Shown here: in pieces, positions 34,440-45,009 of the stretch
Position numbering within the stretch: the first letter of the stretch is position 1
Layout of the letters: each line of letters begins with the position of its first letter
Source: Sympetrum striolatum
Taxonomy: Eukaryota > Arthropoda > Insecta > Odonata > Libellulidae
Reading direction: 5' to 3'
Assembly: GCA_947579665.1 (NCBI GenBank)
Contig: OX388347.1
Location: 22,498,562 to 22,562,561 of the forward strand
Length of the DNA: 64,000 nt
Program-made: the position numbers and the translations under genes
Notes under the pieces: model-generated
What the model was told of the DNA's origin: nothing
The model's input: only the letters and a program-made list of their open reading frames with translations
Databases searched by the model: none

Positions 34440-35050
34440 GAATTTTTAATATTTGAGTAGTATCGGCGGGCCTTTTGCGAAAACCGCAATTTTTATTCGC
34501 GAACCTCAACTCGGGTATCCGTTATTTGAGTGCACTTTTCGGGAGTGCAAAGAAGACGAGGGAAGACGGTCTGAGAGCATGGAAGAGGATATCCTGCGCT
34601 GGTTTGAAGGTGTTTACCGCACGAGAAGTAGCTTTAGACAGTGGATCAAACGAGAACTTCGGAGCGTTCGGATTTCTGTGCTTGATGAGAACATGACTAT
34701 CCATGCGTTAAGTTAGGCGACCTCTGCCATCGACCGAGGGCTTTATGTGGAGGGCGAGGAATTTTCCCGGAGTTCGCGGATCTTCGCAACCTCTCAAGTG
34801 GAAGAGCGACAAAGGCCTCGGATAAAGTTATCCTTGGCGGGGATTAAATATTCCATAACACTCCGCCAAAGAACGGAATCAAATTCGAAAAATAGGCTTC
34901 GGTTGTTCTTACACGGTATTTCATCCACTTTTACGGCGGGAATTTGCCTTTCAAAGAGAATTATGTGAACGCGATTACGCTGTCAATTACTGAGTATCTT
35001 CTGTACCGCGGGAGGCAAATTATCTTCTGCTTCTATCAGTTTGTGCTACA
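34440..35050. other. GC-richer island
   Basis: CpG-containing DNA (GTATCGGCGGGCCTTTTGCG near 34460; ACCGCGGGAGGC near 35007). Overlapping frames on both strands (87, 73 and 60 codons) lack domains, and the two plus frames overlap each other in different registers, which argues against either being real. Confidence 0.3.
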
Positions 35051-35679
35051 GACTATCTGCCGCCCTGTAGCATGGTCGTCATTATCCTGCAACTAATCAA
35101 GCTTTCATGTGCATACATTATTTTCCCAAAATATTTCTCCAATTAAATTTTTAACACAGTTTATACTAACGGTAGAAAAATTTGTACAGCTTTTTAAAAT
35201 GTGAGAAATTTCAATATTTTCGGTTCTGTGATAAAATGGCATAGCCAGAAAACATTGTTTGACATAGTGGGCCATGAATGTGTTTAATATTATCCCGTTG
35301 CGAGAAGGGCCAATTGCTGTTGATAATAATGACGTAATAATTATTCTTTAAAACATAAATAGGCTAAGGAGAGCCAGTGAAAGACCTACTACTGGCATGA
35401 AATTTGCCAAATTATTTGAAGGCATTTCTGATAAATATATGTTAATAACAACCTAGACGGCATGTTTTGACTTTAACTCTACGAAAACATTCATAAATGA
35501 GGATCGAGATCTCTATTCTAGCAGAAAATTAAACATTTTTAATGCTAGTAAAAAGTTAAGGAACGAGAAATGAAGATGTATTTCTTTGGCCACTTCTGTA
35601 ATCGGCCGCTTAATATCAGGTACTTCACCTCCGTTGGGGTGTATTAAAAGAAAAAATTGAAACACGGCTGTTAATGAAT

Positions 35680-35846
35680 TAGAGCTGTAAAATCTCCAAT
35701 AGCCGTCTTAGTCGGCGTTCCTAATCTCATCACCGGTATTCGGAGAATTGAGAGTTCTTAAAGTGCGGTGTCCTCTCTTGTTTTCTCCGAATACCGGTGA
35801 ATGAGACGAGGAACGCTAACAAAGGCGTCTAAAAGAGATCTCAAAC
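35680..35846. mobile_element. Compact palindromic MITE, same family as the 24.8-kb arms
   Basis: Left arm: ATCTCCAATAGCCGTCTTAG, TCGGCGTTCC, CACCGGTATTCGGAGAA. Right arm, inverted: TTCTCCGAATACCGGTGAAT, GAGACGAGGAACGC, AAAGGCGTCT, AGAGAT. The short loop (about 35759-35780) contains AAAGTGCGGTGTCCTCTCTTG, which corresponds to the AGAGAGGACACCGCA part of the 24.8-kb arm in inverted orientation. ACACGGCTGTT just outside (about 35663) also matches outside the 24.8-kb copy. The hammerhead-like inner part of that family is missing here, so it is an internal deletion form. It would fold into a hairpin of about 70 bp if transcribed. Confidence 0.8.
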
Positions 35847-38514
35847 GACTAATTTAACTTACGTGGTGGCTATCAGGAATTTGATGGGAAGGGTACTTAT
35901 ATTTGGTTAAAATGTATTTCACAATCACTACTTTATTTTTGATATATAATTAAATAATTTAGATCTACTGCGGATAAAGGATTCAAACAGAAGAATGAAA
36001 AATACATTAAAACACCTGCATTAATCTAACTCAGGAAGCAGAAATTCTGAAGCAAGTCGTAGCCCGTGGAAGAAATATTTTTTCGATTATTTTGATGGTT
36101 GAATTACTGGGATTAAGCAGTTTGAATTATAGGTGATTTGACCTGCACTAGCTTCTGTTGCCCATTATCAAAGATCAGAGTACTGCACCAGAGTTTAACC
36201 TCTGTCTCTCATTTCACGGGCTAAGTGGACCTGAAGCCGCATATCCCAGAAAACAGACGAACTGTCTTCACTTCGATTGAATCCCATTAGTGGTATTTCT
36301 GCGTATGTCTCTTATTTCTTTTGATCTTCGAAGTGAAATGGTGTATCAAACGACTTCTGAGAAAACTACGGAACAGGTTTGTAATTCGGAAATGCATTCG
36401 CGAAAATTTATTTTCGAAAACATTTTCGGAGAAGACCAAAACACGTCTTTGGAAATGTAACGCTTTGTCTCTCTGAATTCTAAGCAAAATACGTTTCTGA
36501 CGATTGAACCAACTGAAAACAGAGCGGATAGCATTCGGTACGCCATCCTTTAGTGCATGACTTCGGGAAAATCACTGTGTTGCCCTTCAAAGCACGTGGA
36601 TCGGTTAATTGTGTCAGCTGATCTTTCGAGGAATGCTTCATAAGTCGAGGAAAAGTCTAACAGATTTTTTTTAGAATACATATTTTATGCAAGGAACAGT
36701 TCCTCTTCAAGCTGTAAATCTATACTTTTAGAATTCATTATGCTTTATATCTATATTTATTGGTGTTATCAGATGTATGTTAACAAAATTGATAATGGTG
36801 ATAATTGGATAGAGGGTACCATTATCTGTTGAGCAACACGAAATAAAATAGATTCTTTTATGAAGCGCTATAGAATGGTTGTATCTTATTTCAGCTTCAC
36901 AATATTAACAGTACTTTTTTCTTCCTTTCAGGACTCGGACATTCCCTTATGAATTGCCTGTTAAATAGTTTTATCGAAGAAGACTCTTACTGATCTGCAT
37001 GGCCTTAACAGTTTCCCGTTCTTAAGTTTTCGTGACGACGGACAATTCTTGGAGTTATAAATGTTTCAAGTGTCGCTATCATCAGATCGTGTGAATTCTC
37101 CTCTAACTCTTCCTAAAGCTTCACAACGCTTGTTTAATAATCACCTTAGAGATATATCTTGTAAGTGCCCAAGAGAACTATTTAAGCACTTTTAACACTG
37201 AACCACTGTGGCAACTTTTCCAGAAACTACGGTCAATTTAATACTTACTTGCATATTGGAAAATACTTTCCTTATGGTATAAGCCTGGACAGAACTACCA
37301 TTTTATTCGAACAAGAATCGTAATGTCATGTACCAAAGTTCTCATTTCTCTTTAACAAAGGTCAAGTAAAAAGCTTCCTTGAAACTTAAACTAAGTCTCA
37401 CTCAAAGCCACGCTGAGATATTCATTTGAGCGTAGGAAGTAAAACCTTGCTGACACAATAGTCATTGGTAAGCATCTCTGAGAAAAAAATTCAAGAAAAG
37501 CTTTCGATTCCATAAAAAAAAGAAAAGAAAGCAAGCGATAGAAAAAACTTTTGTAAGATCCCCGTGGTCAATTGCCTGACTTGGAATTTCTTGAGGAGGC
37601 AATTGTTACACCTTGTGCATCGATGGACAGCGAAGTTACAGCACTTCGCAACTTGGCAACGCTGCAGAACTTTGGACGACTCAACGGGATTTCGGAATAT
37701 ATGCTGCACCTAAAAAAGTAAGTAAGAATTTTGCTATGTAAATTGGATGAGAATCAGCAAGAATACCTAAAATACGCTCTTAAACTATAAAATACTTTCC
37801 AAACTAAATAACAAATGTAACTACTGGAAAACTACGTCGATTCTTAAGTAACCCTCAATCATGTTTAAAACTTTCTGTGTACATTCTTTGCAAGTTATGA
37901 TACTTTTATTATTTTTTTAGTTTTTATATCGGTAAAAAAATTTTCATTTTATCTCTCACTCCTGTGGTGACATTTCTTCATTTTAAGTTGTGCGCTCCTG
38001 ATCTATATCGATGAAGGGAAAAGAGAATGGTTTTAAGATACAAAAATAAAAATAAAAGTTTTCTTTATTTTTCGACAAATTACTTAACTGTTTCCTTGAG
38101 GCTTTCTTGGAAAATTGGAAGAGGGACAATCCAGGGTAAGCAGTTCGCCAGACCCACCCTCTGTTTACCGATATGCCCTCGAGCATTTTAATATAACGCA
38201 GCATTTCAATTCCACCCAACAGTTAACATACGCGAAATTACCAGTAAGTAACATTAGAATAAAATACGCAATTTTGTGAATCTTGTTAGTATTTATCAAT
38301 ATATAGCAAACACTAGTTATGAGTAAACCATGAGATGTTAAAAGCAATGTGTGAATGAGGGACTATTAAAATCTCTTGTTATTCAATAACCTCTATAAGA
38401 AAAACTGTAGAATCGAAAACACTTGAGTTAATCCACAGAAATATTAGTGATACTGGAGAAATCATTGAACTGTTTTAAGTCTTTAGAAATCATGCATTTA
38501 CTGATAGAAAATTT
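35847..38514. other. AT-rich stretch, nothing recognised
   Basis: No gene or repeat with a second copy. A slightly GC-richer patch at 36170-36620 has overlapping minus-strand frames without domains. Another at 37560-37690 has an uninformative minus-strand frame with several Cys. Confidence 0.5.
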
Positions 38515-38955
38515 GGTTAATGGTAGATATCTGGGGGTTTCTTTACTTTTTTCAGGTAGAAATTTGGAGGGTCTCCGTCCTAATCCGGACCCTTAGCTCG
38601 CCTTCGCAGGTACTGAGCGCCCGACCTTCCCATCAGGGGGGACCATAAAAAAACTGACCGCGTGGAATACCATTTTAAAAGTTATAAACAATTCAAATGT
38701 GCAACTATTTATTATCTTCGTCGTCTCACTAATCCAAAGAGATATACAAACGTCTTTTGATCGACGTTCTACGATGAAAATTAAGATTTTTCGTGATTTT
38801 GCTAGAAATGACCCGTTGACACACGGCAACGTTGCCCCGGGGATGGGTTTGGTTAGGGGGTAGGATTTCAAGATTTCTAGATTTTTGCTAGAAATCCCTT
38901 AGACGACGAAGATAATAAATTGTTGCTCCTTTGAATCACCATTAACCGAATTTTT
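38515..38955 (-). repeat. 370-bp interspersed repeat, copy 2, with rearranged end
   Basis: The reverse complement of 38515-38897 matches copy 1 at 23706-24082 end to end, including CCTGAAAAAAGTAAAG, the GC-rich middle, CGACGAAGATAATAAATAG, CGTCGATCAAAAGACG, CGGCAACGTTGCC(GTGTG) and the edge hairpin GGGATTTCTAGC...CTAGAAATC (38868-38888). Directly behind it, in the opposite orientation, lies a second partial piece (38901-38955: GACGACGAAGATAATAAA...CACCATTAACCGAA). The locus is therefore an inverted partial duplication around the hairpin edge. Confidence 0.75.
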
Positions 38956-39248
38956 TTAGAGTCGACAAGAGATTTTTACCAACTGCGAAGAAACACATAG
39001 CAAGATAGCGCTCAAAAAATATTGAAAAAACATTTTTTAGATAAAAGAAAACTTATTTTAGTCCGACTGTTAGTAACTGTCGCAATCTGATAACCGGGAT
39101 AATTTATGCTTAAACACAATGTCTTCAAGTAATTTTATGTTCTCGAAACCAATATTTTTGAGAACTATATTTAGGAAATTCTCTACGTATTTGAATATTA
39201 ATTCGGATAAACAAAAATATGCACCCATCAATATCTCTACATCTGAGC

Positions 39249-39379
39249 TTACGGATAGCCAAGTGGCCAGCGCGCTCGCTTTTGGCGTAAGCGATCCGAG
39301 GTCCGATTTCATTAGAAGCCCATGTGCGAATTGACCTGAACGGTCGAAGCACATTTAACAATAATGCTACTACTACTAC
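39249..39379 (+). mobile_element. tRNA-derived SINE, copy 2
   Basis: The head TTACGGATAGCCAAGTGGCC plus AGCGCGCTCGCTTTTGGCG aligns with the tRNA-like head at 13510-13436 (minus). The B box has decayed (GGTCCGATTTC in place of GGTTCGAATCC). The body CCATGTGCGAATTGACCTGA, CGAAGCACATTTAACAATA and a (CTA)4 tail match the other copy closely. No clear target-site duplication remains. This copy is older than the 13.4-kb one and the damaged B box predicts poor RNA polymerase III transcription. Confidence 0.85.
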
Positions 39380-39483
39380 ATTTCTTCATCTAAATTAGTA
39401 TTCTACGACAGCTTTTTGGCGTGTGGAAGGGTATGGATCTACCACAAATATTAATGTAATTCATAATAAAACTTAAGAAAAAG

Positions 39484-39621
39484 AAGAAGAACTTTTATAC
39501 CTTTACCACAGCAACTTTATACCTATAGTAGTAATAATCTGTACCTGAGGATGATCTTATAGATTGAAACCATGGTCGTGAGTGAATAAAATTACTGTGG
39601 TAAAGGTATAAGTTTTCTTCT
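39484..39621 (+). mobile_element. Penelope-type terminal repeat: long palindrome with hammerhead core
   Basis: The arms AGAAGAACTTTTATACC-TTTACCACAG (about 39484-39511) and CTGTGGTAAAGGTATAAG-TTTTCTTCT (39595-39621) are inverted copies. The centre holds a hammerhead-like core, annotated separately, followed by GTGAATAAAATTA. Variant hammerheads with a reduced stem III are known to be carried in the flanking repeats of Penelope-like retroelements and to act as dimers (established knowledge). The combination of core, short palindromic stem III and long flanking inverted arms is why I assign the family. No Penelope reverse transcriptase is present in the window. Confidence 0.65.
39541..39580 (+). 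ncRNA. Hammerhead-ribozyme-like motif, best copy
   Basis: All core elements are present. CTGAGGA at 39545-39551 fits CTGANGA. One extra T (39552) follows. Stem II is GATC (39553-39556) with GATT (39562-39565), loop TTATA. GAAA is at 39566-39569. Stem III is ACC (39569-39571) with GGT (39574-39576), loop AT. The cleavage-site triplet GTC is 39575-39577. Stem I begins with TAC (39542-39544) pairing with GTG (39578-39580) and continues, after an internal loop, into the long flanking arms. Stem III, ACCATGGT, is self-complementary, so two molecules could pair and form a dimeric ribozyme. The extra base between the core and stem II may reduce activity; it is shared by the other copies, so it is a family trait. 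Self-cleavage is untested. Confidence 0.65.
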
Positions 39622-41039
39622 CTTTCTCAAATTATACGATGGAGATTTACCACAAAGACGAGGCCGATTTAGCAGATTCTAATACCATTCATTTTTAGAA
39701 GTCTATTTTATGTATAATGGCCGTTTTTGTCTTTTCTTGCAACACTGGGTTTTTCTTTTTCAACCTTTTGTTACACAGAAATCTTACAAAACTTTAACAG
39801 TGAAACTAAGGCATTTTGCCATTGTATTCCAATATCTCATACCTCCAAGTCTAAACATTACCAGCAATCTCTTGTTTATTTTTTTCTTTTATCTGTACCG
39901 TTTAATTCTAAGCCCATCAACCTCTTCCTGTATCAACAATAATCCATAGTTTCTTATAAATGTATCGTCTTAGATTCAGTGTCATAAATGCATATCTTCA
40001 TGTATTCATTTTCATATTTTAACCTTCGTACATTTTATCGTCATCTCCTTTGACACCTTTACCCATAATTTTTCTTACTCTTCATCTTCTCAAGAATTAT
40101 CCTCAATCTGAATGTGTACCATTTAAATCATTTTTATTCATTCAGTCATTTTAGTCTTACTTCTATTCCTCCTGTACATCCAATATAGCAACAGTTTCAC
40201 ACTATCAAAGCTCCTCTTCAATTCCATATCAATGATTATCTAGTCATTAAGGACTCGATATCTACTGTATCTTGCATATGTTATAATAATCACCATCATC
40301 AACGTATTTGAATGCATTCATCCAATTTCAGTGATACTATAAAAAAAGGCAAGTTGAGTTAATTTTTAGTATAGTTGAGCACCAATTTCACTTTTAAAAG
40401 ATTTAAAAAGTAATGGTCGAAAAATATTGGACGTAGACAGGGTTTACACAAAACAGATATTCTTAATCTGATGGTCATGAAACATTGTTTTTGTTCCAAA
40501 ATCCCATTAACCTGGAAGGAAAATATTGATTTTGTGTGGAATTTACGGAGTTTTGCTAGTGAGTGTTTGTTATTTTCATCGTTGTTACGTTGCTTACGTT
40601 ACCATCAATAAAAGCTTGGTTGTTACAACAGTTCCAGTTACGCTTACTCTACTCCGTAGTTTATTTACATTGGTAGCTGATTCGAAAACAATGTTGGACG
40701 CTTCTGTAAATACCGATAGTACGATTGGAGCATCCCGATAAATTGCGAAATCAATGACAATTCTTTGAATTTTTTGAGAGCAAAATGGAATGGAAACTTA
40801 CAGACAGAGAATTATTGATAGTGACTCATTAATGGAGACGAATTAATCTATTTCTTTCGTACTACATTAAACGTAGCTTGAGTCACCATCTCCAAATGCG
40901 CAATATTGCATTTTCTAGCAATTCGTGTTAGTTTTTAGCCTTCAAATTACTCTCTAATATTCAATCAATGAAGATTCTTACAGCTAAGGTGGCTGTATTT
41001 GTTGAATTTTGCCAAAATCCAGCCCTGATCGCGAGTTAA
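39622..41039. other. AT-rich stretch, nothing recognised
   Basis: No gene or repeat recognised. The 39700-40350 part is pyrimidine-rich on the plus strand and gives Phe/Ser/Leu-rich frames by composition. Confidence 0.5.
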
Positions 41040-41760
41040 CATAAAACACCCATTTTATGCATAATTTTCCAATCCATATTAATGTTTTACACAATCATCT
41101 CTTCTCCTGGTATTCTCTCCACATGCTCCACTTGCGGTCCATTCCATTACGAAATTCTTTGTTTCCCGGAAACCTTAGGGAGAGTCTCTTTATCAACAGA
41201 GCGTTCGTTCGGCAAGGAATTTGCACAGTTAATAAAATTCACCTCCATCATGCACACAGGCAATCCCGTAGCATTTGTTATCTTCCCGTTTCTTTGCATT
41301 CCCCTAGTAGTTTATCTACTTAAATCCGATCCTTTGAAATGTTAACTTTTTACCGGCCCTCCGCTGTTTAGAGGCTGTGGAATTAAAGTGCCGAGAGCTA
41401 CCGAAGAAGATCATGCGCCTCAAATAACAAAGCCTCTAAATACGCGAGTTAATTCAGGCGGTGCACAGAGGAGCGCCGATATCTTTTGAGGAGCGTTGGA
41501 TTAATCTCGGTCTCGCGGGCAGCGGATTCGCTTTAACGGTATCGCTTTCTCTACAACGGAAAGAAACCTTCGCTTATCTTATTACCACTTTAAAATGGCG
41601 AGATTTATGGAGCGCGGCGAGCGAAAAGGAAGGAAAAAGACGGTTGTAATTATTTCTACCGCTCTTACTGAAGAAGATGAATACTCTTGCAAGAGATGGG
41701 AACATCTCTTTGTCGGAAAGCCGCTTGTGTAGCCATCTGTGCGATTTTCAGTAGATCGTT
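41040..41760. other. GC-richer island
   Basis: CpG-rich relative to its flanks (GGTCTCGCGGGCAGCGGATTC near 41510; GAGCGCGGCGAGCG near 41609). Open frames of 60-88 codons overlap in several registers on both strands; none is recognisable. Confidence 0.3.
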
Positions 41761-42689
41761 GCAAATTTTAGATAATAAATGCATCGAAATTGTACTACCT
41801 GGGAAAATGAAATTATTTGCCATGTAAACTAAAAGAAAACATTGTCAATTTTAGTATAACATTGCCAAAAACATGGTTTGTACAATTTATACTTTTTCTT
41901 TGTTTCTGATGGGTATCTACCACGTAGTCACGGCCCAAGCAGTGGATTTTATTTTCTTTGTTTTTTTTTTTGAGGAACATGACCGAGGGAGGAATTACAT
42001 ACATATATTGTATCGTATCGAATGACCATGCAAATTACGAAATTCCACCAAGTTAAGGCTTCTTTGATAAGGTGAGTAGGAATTTAATAACAAAGCCCGG
42101 AAATGCATCTTGAAGCTTAAAAACCTTTGTTTCTTCATTCCATCCTTCCAACTTACAAAACACAATTGCATCGCAAGAATCAAATAGATTACAGGTTAGC
42201 TACAGCCGTAGAGTGTTTTTAATAAAATCCGTTATAATTCCTGTCTTTTAATAAACAAAAGAATACTGTTCTCTGATAGACGGATCTGGAAGATGAAAGA
42301 TTGCGTGATTAACTTATTATTTGCTCTAGGTTTCAAGCTTGGTTCTTTGTGAGGAAAAGAATACAAATTTATTCTTCCGCCGGATATATGTGAAATATTT
42401 TTTTTGCTAATCACGAATAGTGTTTCTTTCCTATTCCAAAACAAATTAGTAGGGTATTTTGATGACTGCATGGGATAAATAATTTGGCGAAAGTAGCATT
42501 AAGTAAAAACAGGCAAGAAGCGTTTTTACTAAATTACTATCTATCTATTGCCATCACCACAAGAGTATCGTTTCAATTTTTTATCCTATTGTGTTAAGAC
42601 CTTAAGATTATAGTCATCTCATATTTCGTCTTTCAGTGAACTGTTTAAATCCTCTTTTGCAAGTATCTAAATCCGAAACCAGAGAAAGA
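41761..42689. other. AT-rich stretch, nothing recognised
   Basis: No gene or repeat recognised. A T run is at 41960-41972. Confidence 0.5.
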
Positions 42690-43150
42690 AGTCGATGTAT
42701 AGGGACCGACATGGTGTCAATGGGGAGTAAAGTAGAGCCGTGCAATTGATCCCCACCCTGTCAGTGGTCATTGGAGGTCCCTCGAGGATTCCAAGAAAAG
42801 TTTCGTATCGCTCCGTCGCATTCGACATCCGTCTCCATTCCTTTCGAAGAGGAAATCGATTGTGTGAACTTTCTTTCCGGGAGACAAAAGTAAAACCATC
42901 CTCTTCCCCAAAGAAGAGACCAAACAGGATGACCCTTGACCATGGATGTACAAACTCCGCCCTCTTGTACACACATTACTGCGCCGACAATTGTGGCTCG
43001 TTTATCTTTCAACACCAGAAAATCAGTGAGGCAACTGCCCAGGGCGCAGACAGTTCTGTGGCGACCATTAGTACCGCCCCCTTCCAAACTTCCGAAAGTG
43101 TACAGTAGTTTTGCATGTTTAAGGAAATCTTCTTGTATCCAGTGAAATGT
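42690..43150 (+). repeat. GC-richer block containing a repeat shared with 47.7 kb
   Basis: From about 43045 to 43147 the sequence aligns with about 47729-47833: GTTCTGTGGCGACCA, AAACTTCCGAAAGTGTACAG, GCATGTTTAAGGAAATCTTC and ATCCAGTGAAATGTCT against the matching phrases there. The rest of the block (42690-43040) is GC-richer with open frames up to 122 codons in five overlapping registers, which is typical of non-coding GC-rich sequence. The family is unknown. Confidence 0.45.
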
Positions 43151-44569
43151 CTGTTTTTTTTTCTTATCTAATCGAAGTTTCTACTCTGTTGCGTCTCGTT
43201 ATTTTTATTTAATCCTAATTTTTTACCTGACCTTTGTCATCAATGCACTTTCCAAAGATTCTCTTTGCTTTTCGAAGAGCGACTTTTTATGAGGTAAGTA
43301 ATAAACTCTTAAATTAAAATTTTGGCACCTTCAAAGTAATCGTGGGCAGGACAAAATTAATGTAAAATCACGTATTTTCACACAAAATAGCACTTTAAAA
43401 TAAAAAAGTATTTATATTTGATCTCTTACTAAATTTATTGATTTGTAACAAATTATGAAATTTATCCGCTGGAAAGTATGTCTATAAATATCTTAATTTT
43501 ATCTTTTTTTCTAAGATATTTAATGTGATGCGATATAAATCATCCGGTCGAAAATGATAGATGTCACCCTCTAAAATAAAATGTAAGTGTTCGTTTGCGC
43601 TTAAAACATCGGCAGTTTATGTCTATATTGTTAAACCTTTAAGTAATTAGATGAAAGTGTTATATAGCTGTAAAAAAACGAGACTAAGATTCTCAGAATT
43701 TCCAGCATTTGTTAGAAATTTCCCATCATGCATTGGTCACATAATTTGAAAAACTACGTAATGACTCAAGTGATTTTTGAAAATAATACATCATTACGTG
43801 GCTCTAATAAAATAATGTGACATAATAAATATTTTATAAATATGTTGCGTTCACATGTACCCATTTTATTTGGTATGAGAATGTCGAAAATGGATTACGA
43901 ACAACGAAGAAGCATTAATTAATCAAACTCGTTGTATCGCTCGGATTCAATGTAGATTACGTTGATGTACGAGTATTGAGAATAAAACAGGAAATATAAT
44001 TGATTCTCTCATTTATATCAAAAGAGTTACATATTTTTGGAACAATCGTAGCAGTAAGAGTCCAAGTTCCGCCTTTGCCTTGAATATCCTCAAACGAGAG
44101 GAATTAAAACACTTATCTCGAAAAGAATTAGCAGAGATAAAGGAAAAATGATCGATTCACAAAAGAAAAACCATTCTAACTTGTTCGAATCGACACAAAC
44201 TTGTATAAAATTCATTATCCTAACTAACCTTTGTTAGCAATAACAAAAGGAATGGAGACTATCAAGCAGGAATTCTTATGAGCAATAGACGGAAATAAAA
44301 TGTATATATCTTTATTTGTATTTTTTTGAATTTCTCTTCTCTTTTATCAATTCCAATAATTGGTTTTTCTGTTCTATTTTGAGAACCTTGAATTCGAGCA
44401 ATTCCATGACTTTCGTCATGTCCTCGTCGCAAACCGAAAGAACAAAGAAATCAGTGTTTGCTGAAGTTGATGACGCAAATAATTTAAAGAATTTTTTATT
44501 CGTCTTCTCATCTAAAGATCAATTTTAATCCTATTTTCCCCAGCCATGTTTATACGTATGCTTACGTAA
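43151..44569. other. AT-rich stretch, nothing recognised
   Basis: No gene, RNA gene or repeat recognised. Confidence 0.5.
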
Positions 44570-45009
44570 GAGACCTTTACAAAGATACTCTTGATGACGC
44601 GAGGCATTCGAGCTTTGGATTATCAGATTTTTTATCGCCTTGAATGACTCCTTTGTTCGGAGATGACCGCTCTACGCCTGTTTCCGTATCACTCGCTGGC
44701 CCACGTTAATTAAATTAAGCCATCGTTTTCATTTGAGTCGGTGGATTAAAGGCATTCAGACGCCCTCTGACGTTATCTTCCTCATATCTTCCCTATCACT
44801 GCATGCGATTCTCATTGGGACGACCTCTGCTAACGACGTTACATTCCCTTTAATATCTCCACTCCATCTTCTGATTTTCCATCTTCCCCAGAGGGACCTT
44901 CGTGATTGAGGATGGAATCTGGTTATCAGGTGGATTAAAACGCGGTACATTTCCTGGAATTCAATTGTACAACCATCGTCAACCGAAGTCATCGACCGAA
45001 TGCCATCTC
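44570..45009. other. GC-richer island
   Basis: Moderately GC-rich, CpG-containing block before a long AT-rich run. Frames of 78 (minus) and 68 (plus) codons are uninformative. Confidence 0.3.

Noticed and set aside
42690..43108. Five overlapping frames of 68-122 codons suggesting an exon
   Set aside because: The frames lie in five registers on both strands with no domain, and part of the block is a dispersed repeat.
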